Assembly (NCBI RefSeq): GCF_000425385.1 | Contig: NZ_AUDI01000001.1 | Coordinates: 1-64,000, forward strand | Reading direction: 5' to 3' | DNA from: Pseudoduganella violaceinigra DSM 15887 | GTDB taxonomy: Bacteria > Pseudomonadota > Gammaproteobacteria > Burkholderiales > Burkholderiaceae_D | DNA: 64,000 nt | Made by a program: the position numbers and the translations under genes | Notes under the pieces: model-generated | The model's database searches: none | What the model was told of the DNA's origin: nothing | The model's input: only the letters and a program-made list of their open reading frames with translations | Shown here: piece after piece, positions 45,341-53,482 of the stretch | Layout: every line of letters starts with the position of its first letter | Position numbering within the stretch: the first letter of the stretch is position 1

Positions 45341-46123
45341 ATGACGACATTCGCATCGGCTTCGACGCACCGCCTGCTGGCTGCCCTGCTACTGGCGGCA
45401 GGCGCGTTGGCGAGCCAGCCCAGCCTGGCGGCGCCCGTCGAATTGCCGCCACTGGGCCTGTACCGCATCGATACCGACGGTACGATGGCTTTCAGCGGCA
45501 ACCCTACCCAAGTCCGGATCACCACCGAGGGTGAGCATGGCGATACCAGCGCACGATGGCAGGCTGGCGCAAACAGCGCCACGCGTGATTTCAAGGGCAG
45601 TGGTCCGGTCACGCATTGCGTCAAGGCCGTGACCGGCGGGACGCTACCCTTGCCGCCGCAAGCCAATGCTTGCACCGTGCAGTCGATAACCCGAATCAAG
45701 GATGGCTTTACCCAGACCGCCAATTGCTCTTTCGGCAGGCTCGACTTGACCGTGCACCAACTCGACAAGGAGCGCTGGGAATATCTCACGGATATGACGA
45801 TGATGACGACCGGCGCTGCGCCCGATATGTCGGTCCTGGCGCCCATGCTCAAACAGCAGGCCGAGCATGGCGAGACGCCCGAGATACGTGCACGCGCCAA
45901 GCAACAACTGGCCGGGCTGCCGGGCATGCAAAAGCAGGGCGACGCGACTTACGCCGCCACCATTGCACGCATGAAGGCGGAAATGGAGACGAGCACCGAT
46001 CCCGAAGAAAAAGCCGGCATCCGCATGGCGCTCGACCGCATGCAAGCGGGCACGCCGACCATGAAAACCCGCTCGCGTACCGTTTGGACGCGTATTTCGA
46101 ATGTCTGTGATAGCGGCAAGTAG
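45341..46123 (+). CDS. Exported DUF3617-like protein
   Basis: The 260-residue precursor has AAAGGA before the ATG and a signal peptide ending near SLAAPVELPP (cleavage about residue 30). The mature protein has paired cysteines (VTHCVKAV, NACTVQS, TANCSFG and a C-terminal NVCDSG). This fits DUF3617-type periplasmic proteins, though the acidic helical insert near 160-235 is larger than usual. Function is unknown. It follows the PoNi-like gene by 24 bases and may be co-transcribed. Confidence 0.65.
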   Translation: MTTFASASTHRLLAALLLAAGALASQPSLAAPVELPPLGLYRIDTDGTMAFSGNPTQVRITTEGEHGDTSARWQAGANSATRDFKGSGPVTHCVKAVTGGTLPLPPQANACTVQSITRIKDGFTQTANCSFGRLDLTVHQLDKERWEYLTDMTMMTTGAAPDMSVLAPMLKQQAEHGETPEIRARAKQQLAGLPGMQKQGDATYAATIARMKAEMETSTDPEEKAGIRMALDRMQAGTPTMKTRSRTVWTRISNVCDSGK

Positions 46124-46399
46124 TTCATGCCGCGCCGACGTTGAAGGGCTGCGCCAGCCGAGAAAAAACCCCATGTCCTTGCGGAACATGGGGTTTGGCA
46201 TGCTGCCGGGACGGGCCCGGCGGTATCCACTTTCGCAAGTCCACGGAGTTTTGGACACGCGACCGTAACGGGTCTTAACGCATTTCTTTTTGCAGAAGTA
46301 CTTAACCAAAAGATGCTGGGGAGTGGACTTCGCATAGTTCAGAAGAGAGGAGTCATCGAAGGTCTCCACAAACAAGTTTAGATGTAGATATAGATGCAA
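46124..46399. other. Accessory intergenic stretch, unexplained open frame
   Basis: No supported gene lies here. A minus-strand frame stays open from 46399 into the DUF3617-like gene but has no recognisable product and runs through a terminator hairpin. The base composition is lower in GC than the flanking core genes and matches the HNH gene beside it. Confidence 0.45.
46162..46196. terminator. Hairpin with U-run, probable terminator
   Basis: CCCCATGT/ACATGGGG stem (46169-46193) with A6 on the left and TTT on the right. It is a better terminator for leftward transcripts (from the HNH side) but can also end the rightward DUF3617-like gene, 45 bases before it. Confidence 0.7.
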
Positions 46400-46894
46400 T
46401 CACTCCATCAGATTTTCCCAAGGAGCGGTTCCAGCTGGCCACAACCGAATAGGAAGTGAACGTGCTTGCCGATACCGCAAATATTCAAGAGCGGTTCTGT
46501 TGCCTTTCGCACGATTGCAAGGCATGCATGCCAGCGTTAGGTTCCCTTGCGCGTTTGTGCCACCTCTATCCAATGGGGTCATATGCTCTCGCTCGCCACC
46601 ACCACCCAGGTCTGCTCCACAGTATGCACATCTGTCACCTAGACGAGCACGAATGAGATCAATCGTAATATCGGAAAGGGGTGGACCAGCATTCGCGCGA
46701 GCTGCATTCTGTTTTTCCCACTTTTGCTTGTCGCTCCACTTATTCTCTTTCTGCCATTCGGAAGTTTGTCGATTCTTGCACGTCCGACAATAGCTTCTAA
46801 ATTGCCCACTTGGGGTGTGGCCAAAATATTCTGCAGTTAGTGGCAATGCAGAACCACAACGGCTGCACGCACGCATATCCTGTGAAGTAGTCAT
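46400..46894 (-). CDS. HNH endonuclease-like protein
   Basis: This 164-residue protein has an N-terminal zinc-ribbon pattern (CSRCG near residue 10, CRTCKN near 36) and a C-terminal HNH nuclease fold. The nuclease part has CAYCG near 93, the HNH-type REHMTPLDRGGTNAQGNL (His near 107) and CMPCNRAKGNRT near 126. The Cys pairs bind a structural zinc. Such genes are common in phages and mobile DNA, as nicking or restriction nucleases. GGGAG precedes the ATG. It lies in a lower-GC patch between core genes, which supports acquisition by transfer. Confidence 0.82.
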   Translation of the reverse strand: MTTSQDMRACSRCGSALPLTAEYFGHTPSGQFRSYCRTCKNRQTSEWQKENKWSDKQKWEKQNAARANAGPPLSDITIDLIRARLGDRCAYCGADLGGGGEREHMTPLDRGGTNAQGNLTLACMPCNRAKGNRTALEYLRYRQARSLPIRLWPAGTAPWENLME

Positions 46895-46975
46895 AGCTAT
46901 TTCACTCCCTGAATACCGCCCTTCGCATCATTCGCTTTGGGTCACACCTTAGTTCATCTGACAGTGGCTGTCAGA

Positions 46976-47340
46976 TCATGCTTGACCCACTCTACACGTA
47001 ATTCTCAGCGCCATCGTCGTCATCCTAATGCTATGCCCAAATTCCAACGAAGACGCGACACTTGCACGCCTCCATATCGGCATGTTTCCGTTTGCAGCCA
47101 GCTCCAACGGAAAGCCTGGTAAAAAGACCTCCGCACCTAGGTCGATGAACATATCTCCATCATGCCCGTCGGGTGAAAGAAGATCACGTGCCAATGACAG
47201 CTCGGGAAGCGAAATGGGAAGTGCGCCTACGTCGGCGTTTTGCCCAAGTTGTGGATGATGTAGCCATGCCACAGTACCAAGCGTGGCATCCCCAAGAGGG
47301 GCCTCTAATGTGTTCCATTTGATACCCGTACCCGATGAAA
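46976..47340 (-). pseudogene. Decayed trypsin-like serine peptidase fragment
   Basis: The minus-strand frame contains TLGTVAWLHHPQLGQNADVG, ALPISLP, then AEVFLPGFPLELAANGNMPIWRRASVAS. This matches the middle of bacterial trypsin-like (S1-type) peptidases, with the catalytic Asp in the NADVGALP pattern and the usual GFP...PIWRR stretch. The His-containing N terminus is absent. After SSLEFG the frame turns to unrelated sequence and stops, before the expected Gly-x-Ser-Gly nucleophile. No start codon with a ribosome binding site is visible. It is best read as an inactive remnant; boundaries are approximate. Confidence 0.6.
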
Positions 47341-47353
47341 TGAACGGAAATGC

Positions 47354-47387
47354 AAAAAAGCCCCACTCTCCTATGAGAATGGGGCTT
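47354..47387 (-). terminator. Intrinsic terminator of icd
   Basis: A long stem GCCCCACTCTC/GAGAATGGGGC (one mismatch) with CTAT loop, A6 on the left giving the U-run of the leftward transcript, about 30 bases past the icd stop. Confidence 0.85.
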
Positions 47388-47418
47388 CTGAAACGAGGTG
47401 AAATCTCGTGAATTGCCG

Positions 47419-48672
47419 TTACATCTGCTCGATCATCACCTCGCCGAAGCCGGAGCACGACACCTGGGTCGCGCCTTCCATCAGGCGGGCGAAGTCGTAG
47501 GTGACTTTCTTGGAAGTGATGGCCTTCTCCATGGCGGAGATGATCAGGTCGGCCGCTTCGGTCCAGCCCATGTGGCGCAGCATCATTTCAGCCGACAGGA
47601 TCAGCGAACCCGGGTTCACGTAGTCCTTGCCGGCGTACTTCGGCGCGGTGCCGTGGGTCGCTTCGAACATGGCCACGGAGTCGGACAGGTTGGCGCCTGG
47701 CGCGATACCGATACCGCCCACTTGCGCCGCCAGTGCGTCGGAGATGTAGTCGCCGTTCAGGTTCAGGGTGGCGATCACCGAGTACTCCGCCGGGCGCAGC
47801 AGGATCTGCTGCAGGAAGGCGTCAGCGATGGAATCCTTGACGGTGATTTCGCGGCCGGTCCGCGGGTTCTTGAACTTGCACCATGGGCCGCCGTCGATCA
47901 GCTCTGCGCCGAACTCCTTCTGCGCCAGCGCGTAGGCCCAGTCGCGGAAGCCACCCTCGGTGTACTTCATGATATTGCCCTTGTGGACGATGGTCACGGA
48001 AGGCTTGTCGTTGTCGATCGCGTACTGGATCGCCTTGCGCACCAGGCGCTCGGTGCCTTCGATCGACACCGGCTTGATGCCGATGCCCGACGTTTCAGGG
48101 AAGCGGATCTTCTTGACGCCCATTTCCTTGGTCAGGAAATCGATGATCTTCTTCGCGCCTTCGGTGCCTTGCTGGTATTCGATGCCGGCGTAGATGTCTT
48201 CCGAGTTTTCGCGGAAGATCACCATATCGGTCTTTTCCGGCTCGCGCACCGGCGATGGCACGCCCTTGAAGTAGCGCACCGGGCGCAGGCAGACGTACAG
48301 GTCCAGCTCCTGGCGCAGGGCCACGTTCAGGGAGCGGATGCCGCCACCGACCGGGGTGGTCAGCGGGCCCTTGATGGACACAACATAGTCTTTCAGCACC
48401 TTCAGGGTCTCTTCCGGCAGCCACACGTCCGGGCCATAGACCTTGGTCGACTTCTCGCCGGCGAAGATTTCCATCCAGCTGATCTTGCGCTTGCCGCCGT
48501 AGGACTTGGCAACCGCCGCGTCGACCACCTTGATCATCACCGGGGTGATGTCCACGCCGGTACCGTCGCCTTCCAGATACGGGATGATCGGGGTGTCGGG
48601 TACGTTCAGGGAAAAATCGGCGTTTACGGTGATTTTCTGGCCGTCGGCAGGTACTTTGATATGTTGGTACAT
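47419..48672 (-). CDS. icd: NADP-dependent isocitrate dehydrogenase
   Basis: This 417-residue homodimeric TCA-cycle enzyme oxidises isocitrate to 2-oxoglutarate. The substrate region [26 protein letters not shown] (split near residues 108-133) contains the regulatory Ser of RSLN. The NADP-binding [16 protein letters not shown] region lies near 302-317, with the dehydrogenase signature [25 protein letters not shown] precedes the ATG. It is divergent from the pseudouridine synthase gene. Confidence 0.96.
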   Translation of the reverse strand: MYQHIKVPADGQKITVNADFSLNVPDTPIIPYLEGDGTGVDITPVMIKVVDAAVAKSYGGKRKISWMEIFAGEKSTKVYGPDVWLPEETLKVLKDYVVSIKGPLTTPVGGGIRSLNVALRQELDLYVCLRPVRYFKGVPSPVREPEKTDMVIFRENSEDIYAGIEYQQGTEGAKKIIDFLTKEMGVKKIRFPETSGIGIKPVSIEGTERLVRKAIQYAIDNDKPSVTIVHKGNIMKYTEGGFRDWAYALAQKEFGAELIDGGPWCKFKNPRTGREITVKDSIADAFLQQILLRPAEYSVIATLNLNGDYISDALAAQVGGIGIAPGANLSDSVAMFEATHGTAPKYAGKDYVNPGSLILSAEMMLRHMGWTEAADLIISAMEKAITSKKVTYDFARLMEGATQVSCSGFGEVMIEQM

Positions 48673-48775
48673 CGTGTTCTCCGAAGAAGGGTTTTTCGCA
48701 GTCTTCTATAAGACATAAGACATAAGCGTTCCACATTATGCACCAGTATTTTACTGGGCGCCATGCATTTGCGAC

Positions 48776-48781
48776 TACAAT
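48776..48781 (+). promoter_or_regulatory. Candidate -10 box next to the pseudouridine synthase start
   Basis: TACAAT lies only 8 bases before the ATG at 48789, so a transcript from it would begin at or next to the start codon. No Shine-Dalgarno is present, which fits a leaderless mRNA. Confidence 0.5.
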
Positions 48782-48788
48782 CCCGCCT

Positions 48789-49352
48789 ATGCCCCTGATA
48801 CTTTTTAATAAACCTTTCCAGGTATTGTGCCAGTTTTCCCCTTCGGAAGATAAGCAGACCCTGGCCGACTACATCAAGATCCCGAACGTCTATCCGGCCG
48901 GGCGCCTCGACTACGACAGCGAGGGCTTGATGCTGATGACCGACGACGGCAAGCTGCAGCACAAGATCGCCCACCCCGACCGCAAGGAGGCCAAAACCTA
49001 CCTGGTGCAGGTGGAAGGTGTGCCCGATGCCGGCGCCATGGCGCGCCTGCAGGCGCCGCTCAACCTGGGCGACTTCACCACCTTGCCGTGCACGGCGGTG
49101 CGCATCGCCGAACCGGGCTGGCTGTGGCCGCGCAACCCGCCGATCCGCCAGCGCGCCGACCAGCCGACGTCGTGGCTGGCGCTCACTTTACAGGAAGGCA
49201 AGAATCGCCAGGTGCGGCGCATGACCGCCGCCATCGGCCACCCCACCCTGCGCCTGGTGCGCTCAGCCATTGGCGGTATTTCCCTGGCCAGCCACCCGCT
49301 GTTGCCGGGCGAATGGATGGAAGTTTCGCCGGACGACCTCGCGACGCGCTAA
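48789..49352 (+). CDS. rluE: RsuA/RluE-type rRNA pseudouridine synthase
   Basis: This 187-residue enzyme lacks the S4 domain and begins MPLILFNKPFQVLCQFSP. The catalytic Asp is in PAGRLDYDSEGLMLMT (near residue 42); EGKNRQVRRMTAAIGHPTLRL near 140 is the second family motif. Size and lack of S4 fit RluE, which modifies U2457 of 23S rRNA in E. coli; specificity here is inferred. The ATG at 48789 is preferred over one at 48738. Confidence 0.85.
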   Translation: MPLILFNKPFQVLCQFSPSEDKQTLADYIKIPNVYPAGRLDYDSEGLMLMTDDGKLQHKIAHPDRKEAKTYLVQVEGVPDAGAMARLQAPLNLGDFTTLPCTAVRIAEPGWLWPRNPPIRQRADQPTSWLALTLQEGKNRQVRRMTAAIGHPTLRLVRSAIGGISLASHPLLPGEWMEVSPDDLATR

Positions 49353-49383
49353 ATAAGTCAACCAGGCAAGACTCTTCTGCGTT

Positions 49384-49412
49384 GATGAAGCAGGTTCATC
49401 AGAACCTTCATC
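49384..49412 (+). promoter_or_regulatory. Hairpin in the leader of the Ala/Ser-rich protein gene
   Basis: GATGAA...TTCATC and an inner GGTTC-ATCA-GAACC form an extended hairpin ending a few bases before the strong AAAGGAG ribosome binding site. There is no U-run, so it looks like mRNA structure rather than a terminator. Confidence 0.55.
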
Positions 49413-49432
49413 CACTATAAAAGGAGTTCGTC

Positions 49433-49708
49433 ATGTCTAAGACTACAGTCGTACTGCTGGCCTCCCTGATTTCCGTCTCCGCCTTCGCTGCCGACCACCA
49501 TATGAAAGCCTCCGCTTCGGCCTCCGCCGCCGCGTCCGCCGCTTCGATGGCCTCGGCCGCTTCCGCCGCACCAATGGCTTCGGCTGCTGCCGCGGCGCCG
49601 GCCGCATCGGCCGCCTCCATGCCCAAGCACAAAGCCAAGAAGCATGCGGCCTCGGCATCCGCCGCCGCTTCCGCTGCCTCGGCCGCCAGCGCTGCCTCGA
49701 TGAAGTAA
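49433..49708 (+). CDS. Small exported Ala/Ser-rich low-complexity protein
   Basis: This 91-residue precursor has a signal peptide (MSKTTVVLLASLISVSAFAA, cleaved before DHHMK). The mature part is built almost only of Ala, Ser and Met in ASAASMASAA-type repeats, broken by the basic stretch MPKHKAKKH. The frame is supported by the AAAGGAG site, signal peptide and following terminator. The function is unknown; similar low-complexity exported peptides are known in related bacteria, in my recollection. Codon use is strongly GCS/TCS, giving a long antisense frame that is not a gene. Confidence 0.8.
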   Translation: MSKTTVVLLASLISVSAFAADHHMKASASASAAASAASMASAASAAPMASAAAAAPAASAASMPKHKAKKHAASASAAASAASAASAASMK

Positions 49709-49725
49709 GTAACCGCCACCCGGCG

Positions 49726-49755
49726 AAAAAGCAGCCCGCGCGGCTGCTTTTCTTT
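49726..49755 (+). terminator. Intrinsic terminator of the Ala/Ser-rich gene
   Basis: AAAAGCAGCC/GGCTGCTTTT stem with CGCGC loop (49727-49751), followed by T-rich DNA, about 20 bases after the stop. Confidence 0.9.
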
Positions 49756-49793
49756 TTCATAACGCCGCCGGCGGCAAGCAGCAATACAAAGCG

Positions 49794-49829
49794 AAAAACC
49801 CGCTATGGCGCAATGCCAAGCGGGTTATT
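49794..49829 (-). terminator. Intrinsic terminator of rpsT
   Basis: AACCCGCT/AGCGGGTT outer stem and TGGC/GCCA inner stem (49797-49826), with A5 on the left giving the U-run in the leftward transcript. Confidence 0.85.
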
Positions 49830-49871
49830 CCGGTACACCTGTTTGGCGGCTAATGCCGCCAGCACACGAAC

Positions 49872-50138
49872 TTAGGCGGACAGTGCCTTCAGGGCAGCTG
49901 CCAGACGGCTCTTGTGACGAGCAGCCTTGTTCTTGTGGATGATTTTCTTGTCAGCGATCGAGTCGATGGTCGACACGGAAGTCTGGAAGATGGTGGTAGC
50001 AGCAGCTTTGTCGCCAGCCTGGATTGCCTTACGTACAGCTTTGATAGCGGTACGCAGGGTCGAACGCTGAGCGGAGTTGTGAGCGTTTTGCTTAACTGCT
50101 TGACGAGCGCGTTTGCGCGCTTGTGCGGTATTTGCCAT
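49872..50138 (-). CDS. rpsT: 30S ribosomal protein S20
   Basis: This 88-residue primary 16S rRNA-binding protein begins [20 protein letters not shown] and ends [12 protein letters not shown]. It is highly basic and helical, of normal length, and is divergent from murJ, the common arrangement in Burkholderiales. Confidence 0.97.
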   Translation of the reverse strand: MANTAQARKRARQAVKQNAHNSAQRSTLRTAIKAVRKAIQAGDKAAATTIFQTSVSTIDSIADKKIIHKNKAARHKSRLAAALKALSA

Positions 50139-50333
50139 TTGAGAATCCTAATTCGTTGTCAAAGTTCGTTTGCAAACAATAGCGTTTGCCAAACCGGTGC
50201 GGTGTTTTCAGAGCCGGCTGAACGTCGCTGCCTGCCATACTGAATTCTGTACAGCCTTAAATTATAACGGGGTTTTGCTGCCAGGGCAATTCAAAATGTC
50301 GGTACGTTGCTGGTTTCGCTATAATCAGCGCCC
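50139..50333. promoter_or_regulatory. rpsT/murJ divergent promoter region
   Basis: This 195-bp gap has no gene. On the plus strand a perfect TATAAT at 50320-50325 lies 8 bases before the murJ ATG, with no Shine-Dalgarno between, implying a leaderless or near-leaderless murJ transcript. The rpsT promoter was not resolved. Confidence 0.6.
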
Positions 50334-51884
50334 ATGAACTTGCTCAAGACCCTCGCTGCCATTTCCAGCATGACAATGCTGTCCCGGATTACGGGACTCC
50401 TGCGCGACATCCTGTTTGCCCGTGCCTTTGGCGCCGGCGGATTGACCGACGCCTTCTACATTGCCTTCCGCATCCCCAACCTGCTGCGCCGCCTGTTTGC
50501 CGAAGGCGCTTTTTCCCAGGCATTTGTGCCAATGTTGGCCGAATACAAAGGAAAGCAGGGCGACGAGGCCACCCGCACCCTGGTCGACCATGTGGCGACC
50601 GTACTGGTCTGGGCAACCTTGCTGACCAGCGCAGCCGGTATTATAGGCGCTCCGCTGTTCGTCTACCTGATTGGTTCGGGCCTGAGCAAGGATCCGGCCG
50701 CCTTCGACGCGGCCGTCTGGATGACGCGCCTGATGTTCCCCTATATCGCCTGCATGTCCTTCGTCGCACTGTCGAGCGGCGTGCTGAATACCTGGCGCCA
50801 GTTCAAGATCCCGGCCTTTACCCCGGTCCTGCTGAACCTCTCCTTTATCGGCGCCGCCCTGTTCCTGGCGCCGCACTTGAAGCAACCGGTGTATGCAATG
50901 GCGATTGCCGTCATGGTGGGCGGCATCCTGCAGGTGCTGGTGCAGGTGCCGTCGCTGGTGAAGATCGGCATGCTGCCGCGCCTGTCGTGGAACCCGGGCG
51001 CCGGGCTGGCCGATCCGGGCGTGCGCCGTGTGCTGAAGAATATGGGACCGGCGGTGTTTGCCGTCTCGGTCGCGCAGATCAGCCTGATGATCAACACCAC
51101 CTACGCGTCGTGGATGGCCGAGGGCAGCGTCTCCTGGCTGACCTTTGCCGACCGTCTGATGGAATTCCCGAATGCGCTGCTGGGCGTGGCGCTGGGCACC
51201 ATCCTGCTGCCCAGCCTGTCCAAGGCCAGCCAGGAGCAGGACCATGCTGAATACTCCAACCTGCTGGACTGGGGCCTGCGCCTGACGTTCCTGCTGGCCC
51301 TGCCCGCCGCCGTGGGTATCGCCGTGCTCGCGCTGCCGCTGATCGCCACCTTGTTCCACCATGGCCAGTTCACCGACCTGGCCGCCCGCATGTCCGCCCA
51401 GCCGCTGCTGGCCTATGCGGTCGGCCTGGTCGGCATCATCCTGGTCAAGTCGCTGACGCCGGCCTTCTATGCGCGCCAGGACGTGCGCACCCCGGTGCGC
51501 ATCGGCCTGTTCGTGCTGGTGGCGACGCAGCTGATGAACCTGATTTTCGTCAAGCAGTTCGCCGTCGCCGGCCTGGCCCTGTCGATCAGCGTGGCGGCCC
51601 TGATCAATGCCGCCCTGCTCTATCGCGGCCTGCGCCAGAAGGACATTTACACGCCGCAGCCGGGCTGGCCGAAGTTCTTCGCCAAGCTGGTGGTGGCCGT
51701 GACCGTCATGGGCGTCGCCGCCTGGTTCGGCGCACAGCAATTCGACTGGCTGGGCATGCGCAGCCACGGCCTGCTGCGTGCGGGCGCCCTGTTCCTGGTG
51801 ATCGGCGGCTGTGTCGTGGTCTACTTCGGCACCTTGTTCGCACTGGGCTTCCGCGTACGCGACTTCCGCCGCCGCGCCAAATAA
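50334..51884 (+). CDS. murJ: Lipid II flippase MurJ
   Basis: This 516-residue MVF-family membrane protein begins MNLLKTLAAISSMTMLSRIT. About 14 membrane segments run along the whole length, and RIPNLLRRLFAEGAFSQAFVP (residues 41-61, split here) is the classic MurJ loop. It moves lipid-linked peptidoglycan precursor across the inner membrane and is usually essential. The N terminus fits the family exactly, so the leaderless-looking start is probably real. Confidence 0.96.
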   Translation: MNLLKTLAAISSMTMLSRITGLLRDILFARAFGAGGLTDAFYIAFRIPNLLRRLFAEGAFSQAFVPMLAEYKGKQGDEATRTLVDHVATVLVWATLLTSAAGIIGAPLFVYLIGSGLSKDPAAFDAAVWMTRLMFPYIACMSFVALSSGVLNTWRQFKIPAFTPVLLNLSFIGAALFLAPHLKQPVYAMAIAVMVGGILQVLVQVPSLVKIGMLPRLSWNPGAGLADPGVRRVLKNMGPAVFAVSVAQISLMINTTYASWMAEGSVSWLTFADRLMEFPNALLGVALGTILLPSLSKASQEQDHAEYSNLLDWGLRLTFLLALPAAVGIAVLALPLIATLFHHGQFTDLAARMSAQPLLAYAVGLVGIILVKSLTPAFYARQDVRTPVRIGLFVLVATQLMNLIFVKQFAVAGLALSISVAALINAALLYRGLRQKDIYTPQPGWPKFFAKLVVAVTVMGVAAWFGAQQFDWLGMRSHGLLRAGALFLVIGGCVVVYFGTLFALGFRVRDFRRRAK

Positions 51885-51896
51885 GGCGGGCGGCCT

Positions 51897-52676
51897 TTAG
51901 CGGCGGGCGGGCGGCGCCGGCGGCTCCTCGCGCGCGGGCTCGCTCGAAGGCTCTTGCGGCTCCTGCGGCGGCTCCTGCGGTTCCTGCGGCGGCTCCGGTT
52001 CGGGCGGGGGTTCCGGCGGCGGCGCGGTCGGCTTCGGCGGTTCCTGCGGTGTGCCCGGTTTGCTGCCGGGCTGGTTTTCCGGAACCGTCCCTGGCTGGGT
52101 ACCGGTCATACCGCCGGGCGGCGTGCCTTTCGGAGGCTGCCCGGGCAGTTGGCCGGGCGTCTGGCCATCGCCGCCCTTGCCACCGGGCGTCTGCACGCCT
52201 TCGCCCGAGAATTTCCAGTCGCCCAGGCTGGCCTTGCCTTCAAACGCCACGAAGCGCGCCGGGAAATTGCCGATCTTGATCGGCGCCGCCTTCGACAGGC
52301 TGTAGATCGCCAGGATGCCGCCGGTTTCATTGGCCTTCACGATGCCCCATTCCGCCTTGCCCGTCATCGGGTCGACGTAGATACGGCGCAAATGCCGCCG
52401 CAGCCCGGGGAAACGCGGGTCCTTCAGCAGCTCCGCAAACGACTTCGGGTAATTGGGCTGCCCTTCCGGCGTGGCGGCGGCGTAGCTGGCCAGCGCATTG
52501 CTGTACTCCATGCCGATGTCGAGCAAGGCTTGTTCGGCGTAGGCGCGCTGGATGGTCGTGCCCAGGCGCAGCGCCATCGCCCCGACCAGGCCGATAATCG
52601 TCACCAGGATCACGACACTGATGTAGGTGAAGCCGTGCTGCTTACCAGTCGGAATAGGGTTTGCCGCTGCGGTCAT
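51897..52676 (-). CDS. Atypical minor pseudopilin with Pro/Glu-rich tail (GspK-like position)
   Basis: This 259-residue protein starts with a short leader, a prepilin cleavage site [11 protein letters not shown], and a hydrophobic helix (VILVTIIGLVGAMALRLG). The residue at +5 is Ser, not the Glu required in most pilins; in type II systems only the tip protein GspK lacks it. After a globular part of about 130 residues the protein ends in a low-complexity tail (PGQLPGQPPKGTPPGG, then PEPPPEPEPPQEPQEP and similar), about 85 residues long. It overlaps the previous pseudopilin by 35 bases. ATG at 52676 is used. Confidence 0.82.
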   Translation of the reverse strand: MTAAANPIPTGKQHGFTYISVVILVTIIGLVGAMALRLGTTIQRAYAEQALLDIGMEYSNALASYAAATPEGQPNYPKSFAELLKDPRFPGLRRHLRRIYVDPMTGKAEWGIVKANETGGILAIYSLSKAAPIKIGNFPARFVAFEGKASLGDWKFSGEGVQTPGGKGGDGQTPGQLPGQPPKGTPPGGMTGTQPGTVPENQPGSKPGTPQEPPKPTAPPPEPPPEPEPPQEPQEPPQEPQEPSSEPAREEPPAPPARR

Positions 52677-53016
52677 TGCCGGGCGCTCCGCTCTTGATGT
52701 CTGCCATGGCGCCCTTGCCCGCTTCGGCGGGCGGGACGAGGATCCAGCTGTCGCTCTTTTCCGTGATCGGGTCGATCGGCACGGCGCGCAGGTATTTCTT
52801 TTCCACCAGCTGCTCCAGGCTGTCCGGGAAGCGCCCGGTATCGCCGTAGAACTGGTCGATGATGGCGCGTGTGCTGCGCAGGTTATCGGCCAGGATGGTT
52901 TCCCTGGTCTTGTCCACGCTGGGGAAATAGCGCGGCACGGCAAGCGTCAGCAGCAAGGCGATAATGCCCAGCACCACCAGCAGCTCGATCAGCGTGAAGC
53001 CCTTTTTGTTCACCAT
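52642..53016 (-). CDS. Minor pseudopilin (type II secretion-like)
   Basis: This 124-residue pseudopilin has leader [23 protein letters not shown] with Glu5 intact, then a short globular part with [10 protein letters not shown], a shortened version of the DPW region of GspG-type proteins. It overlaps the upstream pseudopilin gene by 7 bases and the downstream one by 35. It is probably a minor subunit of the pseudopilus; which Gsp letter it equals cannot be told. Confidence 0.85.
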   Translation of the reverse strand: MVNKKGFTLIELLVVLGIIALLLTLAVPRYFPSVDKTRETILADNLRSTRAIIDQFYGDTGRFPDSLEQLVEKKYLRAVPIDPITEKSDSWILVPPAEAGKGAMADIKSGAPGNDRSGKPYSDW

Positions 53017-53480
53017 TTCTTGTAAGGCACGCCGTTCAGGCCCACCTGCTCCGAAGTCGAATACACGTCAAACACATCCTCGCCCTCGCGCGGGTCTTCG
53101 GCTTCGCTGGCGTAGCTGCGCTTGCCCCAGGTCTGGGCATTGTTGGCGTTGCCCTCCGCATTGAACGGGTCGCGCGGAATGCGGCGCAGGAAGTAGATCT
53201 TGGCACGCTTGGGGCTGCGCTGGTCGACCACCCCCTCCACCAGCACCTCCAGTGTGCGCGGATAGCCGTTGCCGGTGATGGTCTTGGCGATGCGGCCTTC
53301 GTCGTAGGCGACCTTGTAGTCGTCCAGCGCCTTGCGGATGATGTGCAGCGCGCTGCGCAGCTCCTGTTCATTGCGGCGCTGGACCACGGTCTGCCCGACC
53401 GGGATCGCCAGCGCGGCCAGCAGGCCGAGAATGGCCAGCGTCACCAGCAATTCGATCAGGGTGAATCCGCGTGCGCGCAT
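53010..53480 (-). CDS. Minor pseudopilin (type II secretion-like)
   Basis: This 156-residue pseudopilin has cleavage site [21 protein letters not shown] with Glu5 present. The globular part has RRIPRDPFN near residue 100 and a Tyr-Ser-Thr ending. It starts 2 bases after the secretin stop. Role: minor subunit of the pseudopilus, inferred from domain and operon. Confidence 0.85.
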   Translation of the reverse strand: MRARGFTLIELLVTLAILGLLAALAIPVGQTVVQRRNEQELRSALHIIRKALDDYKVAYDEGRIAKTITGNGYPRTLEVLVEGVVDQRSPKRAKIYFLRRIPRDPFNAEGNANNAQTWGKRSYASEAEDPREGEDVFDVYSTSEQVGLNGVPYKKW

Positions 53481-53482
53481 GC

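Noticed and set aside
46124..46399. Minus-strand frame of about 90 codons after the HNH gene
   Set aside because: It passes through a terminator hairpin, then continues as the antisense of the DUF3617-like gene; no ribosome binding site or family pattern.
49407..49784. Antisense Ala/Gly-rich frames opposite the small Ala/Ser-rich protein
   Set aside because: Low-complexity GCS/TCS codons stay open on both strands; only the plus strand has a signal peptide, ribosome binding site and terminator.
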